The notes: generated by a model not told the origin, from the sequence alone. A DNA stretch of 64,000 nucleotides from Caenicola sp034331105 (GCA_034331105.1 JAXQGB010000014.1:1-64000), one strand, 5' to 3'; positions 24,796-33,017 are shown, counted from the first letter of the stretch. A program made the numbers and translations.

Positions 24796-26112
24796 CTATT
24801 CCGTGTATTCTTCGAATGTAAATCCGAACTTTTCCAGTTCTGCAAGTACCGGATCAAAAACTTCAGCTGATGTGGGGATCACTACCCCCTTTTGTGAGAT
24901 CTTCCCGCGGAGCAGACAGTCCGTGCCTACTGCAAGAGGAAGTCCCGTTGTCCTCGAAATGGCTGTTTCCCCACTGATCTCACCTCTTACGACCATCGTT
25001 GAAACGATCTTCTTTGCGCTCCCCCGTTCGGGATAGCTGACATCAAACCTGTGCTGCATTACAACAATATCTTTCTCATGAGGCATGTACGTGAGCTTCT
25101 TCAGATAGAGATCTGCTGTCAGTTGTTTTGTTGTCTCGAAAGTTTCAGGAATGGGGGCATCTTCAAAAAGACCAAGCCACTTCAGTCTGTGAAGGACCGC
25201 TGATGAACTGTCAAGAGCAAGGAAAGCCCCTGCCGCCTCGATCGCGTTCGATGAACTGATGCCGGTAAGTTTTCTTATGAGATCCGCATAAGTCATGTTT
25301 GAGAGGTCGAGCTTCGATGATTCGTAAAGCCCAAGCCTGAGCATCGCGTGGATGGTCTCGCTCCAGCCAATGTAACGGAGAGTACCTCTGTAGACGTCTT
25401 TGACCTCAGGCATATCATATGCATGGACATAGGGAGTTGAATCGCCGTTTGCATATTCCTCGTACCACCCCAGTCCCCTTATCTCAACTAAAGAGGGGTG
25501 GAGATAAGTTTCACCGTCGGGCATTACGATAAGTCTTTTATCTTTAATTATCCTTGCTTCTCTTTTTGAGGAGTCTACTACACTGCTGGGTGCCCAGGAA
25601 AGTTTATATCCGAAAGGATTGTTGTTGGCTGACGCATCGGGAAGGGAGCCACACACAGACCAGAAAGAGTCGATCTTCCCATTGTTATCATGTACATGCT
25701 TGATCGTTTTTGCAGCTGACATATGGTCAATGCCCGGATCAAGTCCCATCTCAAAAAGTAATGTGATACCTTTCGCCTCGGCCTCTTTGCCAAGGCTCCT
25801 GATCTCTTCTTTCGCATAGGAAGCTGCTGTCATGTTTATTGACCTTTGGATACACTCTTTTGCGACATTTAGATTCATTGCTGCGGGCAGGAGGCAGACC
25901 ACCACATCGGGTCTGTATTCATCCATAAGCCTTCCGGCATTTTCTGAGGCATCGTCAGTTACAGGGTATCCCCTGTTCTTTCCTGAGAGGGTGGAGTCAA
26001 GATTTTCCCGCAGTTTGTCTACGAGAAATACCTCATAGTCCTCTTTTTGAAGCAAATACTGGATACACGGCTTTGCGACCCTGCCTGCGCCAAACGCAAG
26101 GATCCTCTTCAA
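24796..26112 (-). CDS. Saccharopine dehydrogenase family protein
   Basis: 438 residues. An NAD(P)-binding Rossmann start KRILAFGAGRVAKPCIQYL is followed by VVVCLLPAAMN, the family segment FEMGLDPGIDHMSAAKTI, and GLPSPxAxx-like SLPDASANNNPFGYKLSW. It resembles the LYS9 (saccharopine/glutamate-forming) branch. In a lysine- and ornithine-fermenting organism it may oxidise an opine-like adduct, but the exact substrate is not visible. It is the first gene behind the strong promoter at 26187-26215 and leads the GntR-controlled unit. Confidence 0.8.
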   Translation of the reverse strand: MKRILAFGAGRVAKPCIQYLLQKEDYEVFLVDKLRENLDSTLSGKNRGYPVTDDASENAGRLMDEYRPDVVVCLLPAAMNLNVAKECIQRSINMTAASYAKEEIRSLGKEAEAKGITLLFEMGLDPGIDHMSAAKTIKHVHDNNGKIDSFWSVCGSLPDASANNNPFGYKLSWAPSSVVDSSKREARIIKDKRLIVMPDGETYLHPSLVEIRGLGWYEEYANGDSTPYVHAYDMPEVKDVYRGTLRYIGWSETIHAMLRLGLYESSKLDLSNMTYADLIRKLTGISSSNAIEAAGAFLALDSSSAVLHRLKWLGLFEDAPIPETFETTKQLTADLYLKKLTYMPHEKDIVVMQHRFDVSYPERGSAKKIVSTMVVRGEISGETAISRTTGLPLAVGTDCLLRGKISQKGVVIPTSAEVFDPVLAELEKFGFTFEEYTE

Positions 26113-26186
26113 GGCGCATCACTCCTCTCTCATCAAAGAAAGATTCATTTGCCCGGACCAATAAAATATATAAGGGACTTTATAGT

Positions 26187-26215
26187 ATTCTATGAAGTAT
26201 GTTTTGAATTGTCAA
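26187..26215 (-). promoter_or_regulatory. Strong promoter of the saccharopine-dehydrogenase/dpp unit
   Basis: On the minus strand: -35 TTGACA (26210-26215), 17-bp spacer, -10 TAGAAT (26187-26192). The -35 lies in a dyad-like ATTGTCAATATTG, and an inverted copy ATTGACAAT occurs at 26272-26280. Both are plausible binding sites for the GntR regulator encoded in the operon (inference). Confidence 0.7.
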
Positions 26216-26272
26216 TATTGTAAGACGTTTTTATTGAACACAATATTATTTTATGGATCTGATTTACAAAAA

Positions 26273-26301
26273 TTGACAATTATTAAATTTGGCCTTAAAC
26301 A
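26273..26301 (+). promoter_or_regulatory. Possible promoter of the LysE-family gene
   Basis: -35 TTGACA (26273-26278), 17-bp spacer, weak -10 TAAACA (26296-26301). The -35 lies within ATTGACAAT, the inverted match of the dyad at the divergent promoter. Confidence 0.35.
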
Positions 26302-26367
26302 ATATCTTTTAAAACAAGAAAAGTAATATAATTGTATAAATCTAAGATTCGAGAGGTATTTTTTCTT

Positions 26368-26988
26368 ATGACTTACAAGATCATTTGGAAGGGTTTCAGG
26401 TTCGGGGCGCTTTTGCAGGTCGCCGTGGGACCTGTCTGTCTTTTTATATTCCAGACAGCGGCTTCATCAGGGTTTTGGGCAGCTGAGGCGGCTGTACTGG
26501 GTGTAACGCTGGCCGATCTTTTTTACGTCACAGCAGCAATACTTGGGATCGGGGCATTGATAGAAAGGAGTTCGTCTGCAAGGAATATTTTCAAGTACCT
26601 TGGAGCAGCCGTGATAATACTCTTCGGGATATCTTCCATTCTCGGCTCTTTTGAGATAAACATAATACCGGGCTTCGGAACGCTGACCGGGGCGAACTCG
26701 GAGAGCGCCTTTATCAAAGCACTCCTCCTTACCCTTTCAAGCCCCCTGACGATCGTTTTCTGGGCCGGAGTATTCTCTGCAAAAGCGGCAAGCGGAGAGA
26801 TGAATGGAAGGGAAGTATCCTATTTCGGCTTCGGAGCGATACTGTCGACCCTCGTGTTCATGTCGCTGACCGCATTGGCAGGGACACTTACAGGAACTTT
26901 CCTGCCTTCATCTGTCATCCTTATGCTGAATATTCTTGTCGGTCTGGTGCTGATTTTTATCGGGGTAAGAACTGCTGTCAGGAGTTAG
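26368..26988 (+). CDS. LysE/RhtB-family amino acid exporter
   Basis: About 206 residues of very hydrophobic sequence with around six membrane segments. It has the family start FRFGALLQVAVGPVCLFIFQTA, the central SSPLTIVFWAGVFSA (equivalent to the LNPK/NP motif region), and a final NILVGLVLIFIGVRTA. It exports amino acids or similar small molecules. The ATG at 26368 is chosen because GAGAGGT lies 10 nt upstream. Divergent from the catabolic operon, it may relieve overload from peptide uptake (inference). Its 3' end overlaps the convergent queT by 11 bp. Confidence 0.82.
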   Translation: MTYKIIWKGFRFGALLQVAVGPVCLFIFQTAASSGFWAAEAAVLGVTLADLFYVTAAILGIGALIERSSSARNIFKYLGAAVIILFGISSILGSFEINIIPGFGTLTGANSESAFIKALLLTLSSPLTIVFWAGVFSAKAASGEMNGREVSYFGFGAILSTLVFMSLTALAGTLTGTFLPSSVILMLNILVGLVLIFIGVRTAVRS

Positions 26989-27496
26989 GCTTCTTATTGA
27001 CCGTTATCCACTTCTTCAAATTCTTTTTTTCGAGGATCTCTTTATCAAATATTTCTGTACGCGAAGCAAGAAGCATGCAGAGCGGAATGCCGATCCCGAA
27101 ACATATGACTGCCTGGCTTATGCCAATGTATATTATCGAGTAGAGCACAGGGGTCTCAGTAATAACACCAAGATATGTACCTACTGCCAGTGCGTTTATA
27201 ACCACCGGAGGAACGGCAGCCAGCCATATCCCGGGCATTTTATATGTGAGCCATGCGGCAGCAAGAGTCGCCGCACTTCCTATGACTATATCTATCAGGC
27301 CGAACCCTCCTGCAATGTTTGAAAGGAAACAGCCGATAAAAAGCCCCGGTATCGCCTCAGGCATAAAAAAAGGAAGCAGCGTCAGCGCCTCTGCGACCCT
27401 GAACTGTACAGGACCGAATGAGAGCGGAGATAGCGCCACGGTAAGCGAAGCATATAAAGCAGCGATCATTCCGGAGACAGCAATTTTTCTTATCAT
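26978..27496 (-). CDS. queT: QueT-type ECF transporter substrate-binding (S) component
   Basis: 172 residues with about five membrane segments. The family segment LSPLSFGPVQFRVAEALTLLPFF followed by GLFIGCFLSNI identifies QueT, proposed importer of a queuosine precursor with the general ECF energizing module. No ECF ATPase or EcfT gene is in the window. The short leader (27497-27540) does not fit a preQ1 riboswitch. Confidence 0.85.
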   Translation of the reverse strand: MIRKIAVSGMIAALYASLTVALSPLSFGPVQFRVAEALTLLPFFMPEAIPGLFIGCFLSNIAGGFGLIDIVIGSAATLAAAWLTYKMPGIWLAAVPPVVINALAVGTYLGVITETPVLYSIIYIGISQAVICFGIGIPLCMLLASRTEIFDKEILEKKNLKKWITVNKKPNS

Positions 27497-27526
27497 TTAC
27501 AAAAAACTCCTGACAGACAAAGAATG

Positions 27527-27556
27527 TTGGTATTATAACCCTCTTAAGGCTATAAT
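27527..27556 (+). promoter_or_regulatory. Promoter of gpsA
   Basis: -35 TTGGTA (27527-27532), 18-bp spacer, perfect -10 TATAAT (27551-27556). A minus-strand TATAAT at 27531-27538 suggests an overlapping divergent queT promoter. Confidence 0.5.
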
Positions 27557-27603
27557 GACCACAAACGAAAGCAGCAAATATATTCTGACGGAGGTACTCT
27601 CTT

Positions 27604-28599
27604 ATGAACATTACAATGCTGGGTGCAGGCAGTTTTGGAACAGGGATGTCAAAACACCTTGCCGATCTGGGACATAATATCCTAATGTGGACAATAGATA
27701 ACGAACAGTCAGATTCGATCAACAAGTCAGGAAGGAACACTTTCTGCTTCCAGGACACGATCCTCCCAAAGACTGTCAAATGCACGATGGACATGGATGA
27801 AGCTCTGAATTTTTCAGACCGTGTTATCATGGCAATACCTACCCAGTTTGAACGTGAAGTATGCCAAAAGGTGGCAGCGACCGGTAAAAAGAATCTTCAC
27901 ATGCTGAACCTGGCTAAAGGCATTGAGATCAGCACAGGATATCTCCTCCATAAAGTACACGAAGAAGAATCTCCTGAAAATATCTATTCGGCACTCTCCG
28001 GTCCAAGCCACGCTGAAGAGGTATTGATAGGGTGCCCCACTGCCGTTGCGCTTGCCTCATTTCACGAAGGAGAAGCAGAAAGCTGGCAGAAGATACTTAC
28101 AGGGAATAATTTCCGCGTTTACACTTCTGATGATGTTATAGGCCTTGAAGTAGGCGGGGCAACAAAAAATATATATGCAGTCGCAGCAGGGATCTCAAAA
28201 GCTATGAAGCTGGGAGACAACGCGCTGGCTGCGATCGCATGCAGAGGACTGGCTGAGATCATGAGGTTCGGCAAGAAACTCGGAGCAAAACCGATGACCC
28301 TTTCCGGCCTTGCTGGTGTAGGCGACCTAATGGTCACCTGCTACAGCATGCATTCAAGGAACTTCAGGCTTGGACTGGCAGTTGGAAGCGGCAAGACATT
28401 CGATGAGGCGGCAAAAGAACTGGGACAGGTAGCAGAGGGAGCTTACACAGTCAGAGCGGTCATTGAAAACAGCAAGAAGTTCGATGTTGAAATGCCTCTT
28501 GCTGAAGGCGTCTACCGTATCCTTTACAAAGGAGAGTCCCCTGATAAAATACTTAGGGAACTTTTCTCACGCCCTTTGAAGGCTGAACAGCTCTTCTGA
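27604..28599 (+). CDS. gpsA: Glycerol-3-phosphate dehydrogenase [NAD(P)+]
   Basis: 331 residues. It reduces dihydroxyacetone phosphate to sn-glycerol-3-phosphate for phospholipid synthesis. Signs are the Rossmann start MNITMLGAGSFGTGMSKHLAD, LNLAKGIE, LSGPSHAEEV, the catalytic-lysine segment GGATKNIYAVAAGI, and GLAGVGDLMVTCYS with RNFRLG. The ATG is preceded by GGAGG (27590-27594). The stop is immediately followed by a mosaic repeat element. Confidence 0.96.
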   Translation: MNITMLGAGSFGTGMSKHLADLGHNILMWTIDNEQSDSINKSGRNTFCFQDTILPKTVKCTMDMDEALNFSDRVIMAIPTQFEREVCQKVAATGKKNLHMLNLAKGIEISTGYLLHKVHEEESPENIYSALSGPSHAEEVLIGCPTAVALASFHEGEAESWQKILTGNNFRVYTSDDVIGLEVGGATKNIYAVAAGISKAMKLGDNALAAIACRGLAEIMRFGKKLGAKPMTLSGLAGVGDLMVTCYSMHSRNFRLGLAVGSGKTFDEAAKELGQVAEGAYTVRAVIENSKKFDVEMPLAEGVYRILYKGESPDKILRELFSRPLKAEQLF

Positions 28600-28705
28600 G
28601 CGGTCAAACAATGGTCGAACGATCGTAAGAGCGGAGAATTCGCGTCCTTCGGCCGCTGGAGAATTTGCTCGCTTCGCATCACGGGAAATTGAGTCTTAAA
28701 GTCTT

Positions 28706-28833
28706 GTTCCCCGTCGTCCCCGAGCGCCTCAATCAGGAGAATGCCGTTTCCTTCTAAGGAAACATTTAAAAACTCCTTAGCATTCGAACTATTTCGAGTG
28801 CGTTTCGAGATCGGGGATCCAGTGGCTTTAAAT
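28706..28833 (-). repeat. CCCG/CGGG hairpin repeat with about 80-bp cargo
   Basis: Read on the minus strand: ATTTAAAGCCACTGGATCCCCGATCTC, cargo, GATTGAGGCGCTCGGGGACGACGGGG. The closing stem is TCCCCGA (28717-28723) with TCGGGGA (28811-28817). The cargo matches the copy at 33954-34080 with about six differences over roughly 80 bp. Confidence 0.75.
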
Positions 28834-28868
28834 CCTTGCTATAACTAGCTTTTTAGGGCCTAAACAAA

Positions 28869-28916
28869 AGTCGCTGGATTCCCGTTTAGAAGCGTCCGGG
28901 AACGAGGGAGATGGGG
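28869..28916 (+). repeat. Short CCCG/CGGG hairpin repeat
   Basis: CGCTGGATTCCCG, a short loop, then CCGGGAACGAGGGAGATGGGG. It has the same flank order as the copies at 23.35 and 47.5 kb. Confidence 0.65.
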
Positions 28917-28964
28917 TGTACCAGAATGCCAATGGCCGGGGACGCCTGTAATTTTGGTTCTTAC

Positions 28965-29008
28965 GATAGCTTAGCCACCGCTTAGCTATCGCTCAGCGAC
29001 GGCTCAGC
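28965..29008 (-). repeat. Four 11-nt iterons (heptamer GCTRAGC + 4-nt spacer)
   Basis: On the minus strand: GCTGAGCCGTC, GCTGAGCGATA, GCTAAGCGGTG, GCTAAGCTATC, with no gaps. The 7-nt word is constant apart from one purine change and the 4-nt spacer varies. Confidence 0.8.
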
Positions 29009-29012
29009 AAGG

Positions 29013-30362
29013 TTATTGACCCTTCAAGAACAGCTTCAGTACCTCGTTCAGCGACGAGACCTTTACGGTCTCCATCGGGTATTCGTCTTTCGGACTCCTT
29101 CTGCTTATCACAGCTTTTTTGAAACCGAGCCTTGAAGCCTCTTTCAGTCTCATCATGGTCCTTCCCGCAGGCCTCACCTCCCCTGCAAGCCCTACCTCTC
29201 CTATGAAGCACACATCTGAAGGAAGAGGGATATCTTTCAAAGTCGAAGCAAGTGAAACGCATACGGCAAGGTCTGCTGCTGGATCCCTGAGCGTCAGGCC
29301 ACCGGTGATATTCAAATAAACATCACTGGTCCTTGAATATACACTGCACCTTTTTTCCAGGACTGCGAGCAGGAGCTGTAGCCTGTTGGCCTCGAGTCCC
29401 CTCGAAGTCCGCTTTGGATAGGGAAAAGGAGAATTACAGGCAAGTGCCTGTATCTCCGCCGCGAGCGACCGGGAGCCTTCAAGAACCATTGAGATCGCGA
29501 CCCCGGAGCTGCCAAGGTCCGTGCCGTCCCAATAAAGCCTGCTGGGATCCAGTACTGGAGACAGTCCTTTATCGGACATTTCGAATATTCCAAGTTCGTC
29601 GGTGCTTCCGAATCTGTTTTTGTCTGCTCTGAGCAGCCTGTTCGGTGAGTTCTGTTCACCGGAAAAAAGAAGTACCACGTCGACCATGTGTTCAAGCAAC
29701 TTGGGCCCCGCTATCTGTCCCTGCTTTGTGATATGACCAACAATGACTGTAGGTATCTGACAGTTCTTAGCCATCTCTACAGCCATCGAGGCTACTCCCC
29801 TGACCTGGTTGGGAGATCCTGCCCAGCCGTTCTCCGCATCAGCCCTGAAAGCCTGTACACTGTCGACAACTACAAAATCATATTCCTCCGCAGCTTTCAG
29901 GCAGGATGCGAGATCATCCTCGCAGAGAAGATAAAGGCCTTCGGACATGAGACCCAGCCTTCTTCCCCTGAGAGCAAGCTGCCCGGAAGATTCTTCTCCC
30001 GATATATAAAGGACTTTTTTGCCGTTTTGTGCCATTTTTGCACATACCTGAAGCAGAAGGGTCGACTTGCCGACTCCGGGTTCTCCCCCGAGCAAGACAA
30101 CTCCGCCCGGCACCCATCCGCCTCCAAGGACCCTGTCAAGTTCACCGATCCCTGACGGGACCCTTTGCTGTTCCTCAACATCAAGTCCGCGAAGCGGCGA
30201 TGCTGCCTTTGCGGCTGCCGGCCTGCCATCCTTAGTCATAGGAATAGGAGCTTCCTCTTCCATGCTTCCCCATACGCCGCACTTAGGGCATTTGCCAACC
30301 ATGGTAAGGCTTACGTATCCGCACTCGCTGCACTTATATCTGTTCATATCCTTTTTTGCCAT
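29013..30362 (-). CDS. radA: DNA repair protein RadA (Sms)
   Basis: About 449 residues. N-terminal zinc finger (CSECGY...CPKCGVWG), RecA-like ATPase with Walker A GGEPGVGKSTLLLQV, the RadA signature RADKNRFGSTDELG, and a C-terminal Lon-protease-like domain (GLTLRDPAADLAVCVSLAS, GEVGLAGEVRP). RadA promotes branch migration during recombination. The ATG at 30362 (MAKKDMNRYKC) has GGAGG eight nt upstream; the longer frame to 30404 is rejected. Confidence 0.96.
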   Translation of the reverse strand: MAKKDMNRYKCSECGYVSLTMVGKCPKCGVWGSMEEEAPIPMTKDGRPAAAKAASPLRGLDVEEQQRVPSGIGELDRVLGGGWVPGGVVLLGGEPGVGKSTLLLQVCAKMAQNGKKVLYISGEESSGQLALRGRRLGLMSEGLYLLCEDDLASCLKAAEEYDFVVVDSVQAFRADAENGWAGSPNQVRGVASMAVEMAKNCQIPTVIVGHITKQGQIAGPKLLEHMVDVVLLFSGEQNSPNRLLRADKNRFGSTDELGIFEMSDKGLSPVLDPSRLYWDGTDLGSSGVAISMVLEGSRSLAAEIQALACNSPFPYPKRTSRGLEANRLQLLLAVLEKRCSVYSRTSDVYLNITGGLTLRDPAADLAVCVSLASTLKDIPLPSDVCFIGEVGLAGEVRPAGRTMMRLKEASRLGFKKAVISRRSPKDEYPMETVKVSSLNEVLKLFLKGQ

Positions 30363-30414
30363 GTTTGCATCCTCCGCATAGAGAATATCAGAGCACTGAA
30401 CCAACTACAAGTGA

Positions 30415-30420
30415 TATAAT
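30415..30420 (+). promoter_or_regulatory. Extended -10 promoter for the symporter gene
   Basis: TGATATAAT gives a perfect -10 (30415-30420) with the extended TGN. No clear -35 is seen. Transcription would begin about 50 nt before the TTG start at 30478. Confidence 0.4.
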
Positions 30421-30477
30421 AGCGCGCAAACCTCAAAAGAGGTAATATATCACCGTAATAAGAGATGGGGTGGAACT

Positions 30478-31866
30478 TTGTTCTATTTTTACCTGGCAGC
30501 CATATCGACCCTTGCGATATTTGTAGCGGCAGGGACCTTCATAGGCACAAGGACATCCGATCCCAAAGATTACTCTCTTGGCGGGAGAAAGTCTTCTGCT
30601 GCGGGTGTCACCGGCATTCTTCTGGGAGCGCTGGTAGGAGGGGCATCCACTGTCGGCACCGTACAGATGGCCTACAGCCACGGGATGACTGCTGTATGGT
30701 TCACACTTGGAGGAGGGATAGGCTGCCTGCTGCTGGGACTAAGGTTCGCCGTCCCGCTGAGGAATTCTAATATCACTACAGTCGCCGATTACCTTGCCAA
30801 CAGCTATGGGGGAAAAGAGAGCTTCTGCGGCAGGTCTATCTCATTGACTGCGACGATATCATCAACTCTTGGCACCTTCATATCGATATCCGCCCAGTTT
30901 TTATCATGCATTGCACTCCTTAAAGGGCTTTTTTCAATTTCTTCGTCCTCAGCATCCCTGCTGGCCGGCCTTTCAATAATCGGCTTTATAGCTGCGGGAG
31001 GTTTGAAAAGCTTCAGCACACTGGGAGGTGCAAAGATCATTCTGCTCTATTTTGTCCTCCTATCCTGCTTCGTTATGGCAATAGTCAACGGAGGCACTTT
31101 CAGTTTTGTGGCTTCGCAACTGCCCGTTCAACCCTGGTTCAACCCGTTTGGAAGAGGATTCGTACCTGAAATGGGATACTTAGCCTCTATGATAGTCGGA
31201 GTTTTCACCACACAGATCTACATACAGTCCCTTGCGGCAGCAAAAGACGCGCGGACAGCCCAAAAAGGAGCTTTCGCATCAGCGCTTCTTATGCCTCCTA
31301 TGGGCTTTCTTGGAGCCTGGATAGGAATCTCCGTAAAGGCCAGGGGTATTGAAATGAGACCTGATGAAGTTCTTTCCTGGTTCATAACGGACTCTTTTCC
31401 TCCATTTCTCGGAGGGATCATATGGGGAGGGATACTGATCACCGTTATCGGCTGCGCATCGGGGCTTATCCTTGGAATATCGACAAATATTGTCAAGAAT
31501 CTTATTCCGGAAAAATTCATTCAAAAGCACAGGGACAAGGAAGTTATGATCCATCGTCTGCTGATAGGCGCTATAGTAGCAGCTGCAGCCTTAGCGGGGA
31601 TAACCGGAGCCGGTTCTATGATACTGGAATGGAGTTACCTGAGCATGGGACTCAGGGGAGCCGGTACATTCCTGCCTTTTGCCGCAGCTGTAATGCGCCC
31701 TGATTCCTTATCCCCCAAATGGGCGCTTGCATCTTCGGTAGCGGGGCTCTCAGGAACCATCCTCTGGGGGATAGCATCCTTGCCGGGAGACCCCCTCTTC
31801 GCGGGGCTAGCCGTTTCCGCAGCCTGCGTACTTATCGGGATAAAATCAAGAAAACAGTATATATAA
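30478..31866 (+). CDS. Sodium:solute symporter family protein
   Basis: 462 residues with about 12-13 membrane segments. The SSS signs are FIGTRTSDPKDYSLGGRKSSAAGVTGILLGALVGGASTVG near the start, TVADYLANSYG, and TQIYIQSLAAAKDARTAQKGA in the middle. The substrate cannot be deduced. The start is TTG at 30478, with GGGGTGG upstream. It is a single-gene unit closed by the terminator at 31874-31917. Confidence 0.82.
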   Translation: MFYFYLAAISTLAIFVAAGTFIGTRTSDPKDYSLGGRKSSAAGVTGILLGALVGGASTVGTVQMAYSHGMTAVWFTLGGGIGCLLLGLRFAVPLRNSNITTVADYLANSYGGKESFCGRSISLTATISSTLGTFISISAQFLSCIALLKGLFSISSSSASLLAGLSIIGFIAAGGLKSFSTLGGAKIILLYFVLLSCFVMAIVNGGTFSFVASQLPVQPWFNPFGRGFVPEMGYLASMIVGVFTTQIYIQSLAAAKDARTAQKGAFASALLMPPMGFLGAWIGISVKARGIEMRPDEVLSWFITDSFPPFLGGIIWGGILITVIGCASGLILGISTNIVKNLIPEKFIQKHRDKEVMIHRLLIGAIVAAAALAGITGAGSMILEWSYLSMGLRGAGTFLPFAAAVMRPDSLSPKWALASSVAGLSGTILWGIASLPGDPLFAGLAVSAACVLIGIKSRKQYI

Positions 31867-31873
31867 TAATAAC

Positions 31874-31917
31874 AAGCAGGCCCTCCTTAATTATCAGGAA
31901 GGCCTGCTTTCTTAATT
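31874..31917. terminator. Bidirectional intrinsic terminator
   Basis: AAGCAGGCC (31874-31882) pairs with GGCCTGCTT (31901-31909), extended by inner TCCT/AGGA pairing and followed by TTCTTAATTT. It lies between the convergent symporter and PF04008-like genes. Confidence 0.8.
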
Positions 31918-31930
31918 TATGATCGTAAAC

Positions 31931-32428
31931 TTACCTCTTGTATCCTATTATGTTGCGAAGAAGGCCTTTTCTCCAATTCTGTCCATTTTCATCTTCAACG
32001 GCAACTGTTTTTGATCCGTCTATTACCCCTATGACTCCTCTGCCCTGCACTGTTTCAGCTACAAGCACCTGGAGAGGATTTGCAGTTGCGGCAAATACTC
32101 GGCAAACTTCCTGCACATTTTTGATCCTGTCAAGAACGTTGATCGGAAACGCGTTTCTTAAAATTACAACAAATACGTGACCTGCGTTGATCGCCTTTGC
32201 GTTTTCTATCGCGGCATCTTCAAGATCTTTTTTGTTTCCGTCATGCCTGACCAGGCAGTCACCGGAAGCCTCACAGAAAGCTATACCGAATTCGATAGAG
32301 GGGGATGATGTTACAAGTGCCTCAAAGATATCCTCAACTGTTTTTATGAAATGGCTTTGCCCTATTATGATGTTGCTTTCCCCCGGTATTGTCATCTGCT
32401 GAATATCGATATTGATATTACATGACAT
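31931..32428 (-). CDS. Adenosine-specific kinase family protein (PF04008-like)
   Basis: 165 residues. The pattern ESNIIIGQSHFIKTVEDIFEAL...SPSIEFGIAFCEASG, GDCLVRHDGN and VFVVILRNAFPINVL...VCRVFAATANPLQVLVAE is that of the small, widely conserved archaeal and bacterial adenosine-specificity family. The biochemical role is poorly established. The ATG at 32428 has AGGAGGT nine nt upstream. It is transcribed alone. Confidence 0.75.
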   Translation of the reverse strand: MSCNINIDIQQMTIPGESNIIIGQSHFIKTVEDIFEALVTSSPSIEFGIAFCEASGDCLVRHDGNKKDLEDAAIENAKAINAGHVFVVILRNAFPINVLDRIKNVQEVCRVFAATANPLQVLVAETVQGRGVIGVIDGSKTVAVEDENGQNWRKGLLRNIIGYKR

Positions 32429-32449
32429 GATCTCTTACCTCCTCAACTC

Positions 32450-32471
32450 TTGATATTGACAAGTATATCAA
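32450..32471 (-). promoter_or_regulatory. Extended -10 promoter with overlapping dyad
   Basis: On the minus strand TGATATACT is an extended -10 (TATACT at 32462-32467). A perfect 7-bp dyad TTGATAT / ATATCAA (32450-32456, 32465-32471) overlaps it and could be an operator. No regulator is encoded nearby. Confidence 0.35.
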
Positions 32472-32525
32472 AACCCATGCCTTTTGACCTCTTTGATACT
32501 GATAAATTGATTTTTTTGAAGCATG

Positions 32526-32559
32526 AAAAAGCCCCGTACGCAACAACACGCCGGGGCAT
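32526..32559 (-). terminator. Intrinsic terminator of the OmpH-like gene
   Basis: On the minus strand GCCCCGGCGTG...CGTACGGGGC forms the stem, followed by TTTTT. It lies 24 nt after the OmpH-like stop. Confidence 0.8.
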
Positions 32560-32582
32560 AATATTTATTGGTTATTAAAATC

Positions 32583-33017
32583 TCAGCTTTTCTTTTTCAA
32601 GTTGGCGATCACATCTTCGGTAATATCTGTCCCGCCGAAAAAGACAGCTCCTTTGTCAACTACTACCGTTATCTTTTTGGCATTTGCAACTGTCCGTATC
32701 GCAAGGTTGATATCTTTGAAGAGCGGTTCCATAAGCTTTCTTTCTTCATTTGCAGCCTCTGTTCGTTTGTTCTGGAAGATCTGGGCCTTCTTTTTGTCGT
32801 CAGTCTCTTTTTCGATGGCAGCCTTAGCCTCTTCCTGTTTTTTGTTTGTCACATCACGAACCTGTTTCTGTATCTGTTCAAATTTTGGATGCTGGAACAT
32901 TATCCTCTGTGGATCAACGCAGCCCATAACATCCTGAGCATATGCCGCACCTGAGATAAACAAAGAAAGGAAAAGCACGACCAAAACACTTACTGTTATT
33001 TTTCTTGCTTGAAACAT
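32583..33017 (-). CDS. OmpH/Skp-family periplasmic chaperone
   Basis: About 144 residues. Signal peptide (FQARKITVSVLVVLFLSLFISGAAYA, cleaved after AYA), then VMGCVDPQRIMFQHPKFEQIQK and a long charged helical stretch rich in K, E and Q (coiled-coil arms). It ends ITVVVDKGAVFFGGTDITEDV, the standard OmpH ending. This family holds unfolded outer membrane proteins, which supports a diderm envelope. The ATG at 33017 begins the signal peptide, with GAGGGGG upstream. Unlike in proteobacteria it is not next to bamA or lpxD. Confidence 0.88.
   Translation of the reverse strand: MFQARKITVSVLVVLFLSLFISGAAYAQDVMGCVDPQRIMFQHPKFEQIQKQVRDVTNKKQEEAKAAIEKETDDKKKAQIFQNKRTEAANEERKLMEPLFKDINLAIRTVANAKKITVVVDKGAVFFGGTDITEDVIANLKKKS

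Larger units (their letters stand above)
28600..29012. repeat. Composite intergenic element filling the gpsA-radA gap
   Basis: The whole 413-bp gap is repeat-derived. The left end has two 11-nt units (GTCAAACAATG at 28603, GTCGAACGATC at 28614) followed by GTAAGAGC. The right end, inverted, has four units (28965-29008) followed by GTAAGAACC. Between them lie an inverted cargo-bearing hairpin copy (28706-28833) and a short direct copy (28869-28916). No open reading frame here is credible. Confidence 0.75.

Noticed and set aside
27497..27540. preQ1 riboswitch upstream of queT
   Set aside because: The leader is very short and lacks the conserved hairpin and A-rich tail of known preQ1 aptamers.
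28965..29008. CRISPR-like array
   Set aside because: The unit is only 11 nt with 4-nt spacers, there are four units and no cas genes; it is a short iteron array at the end of a larger element.
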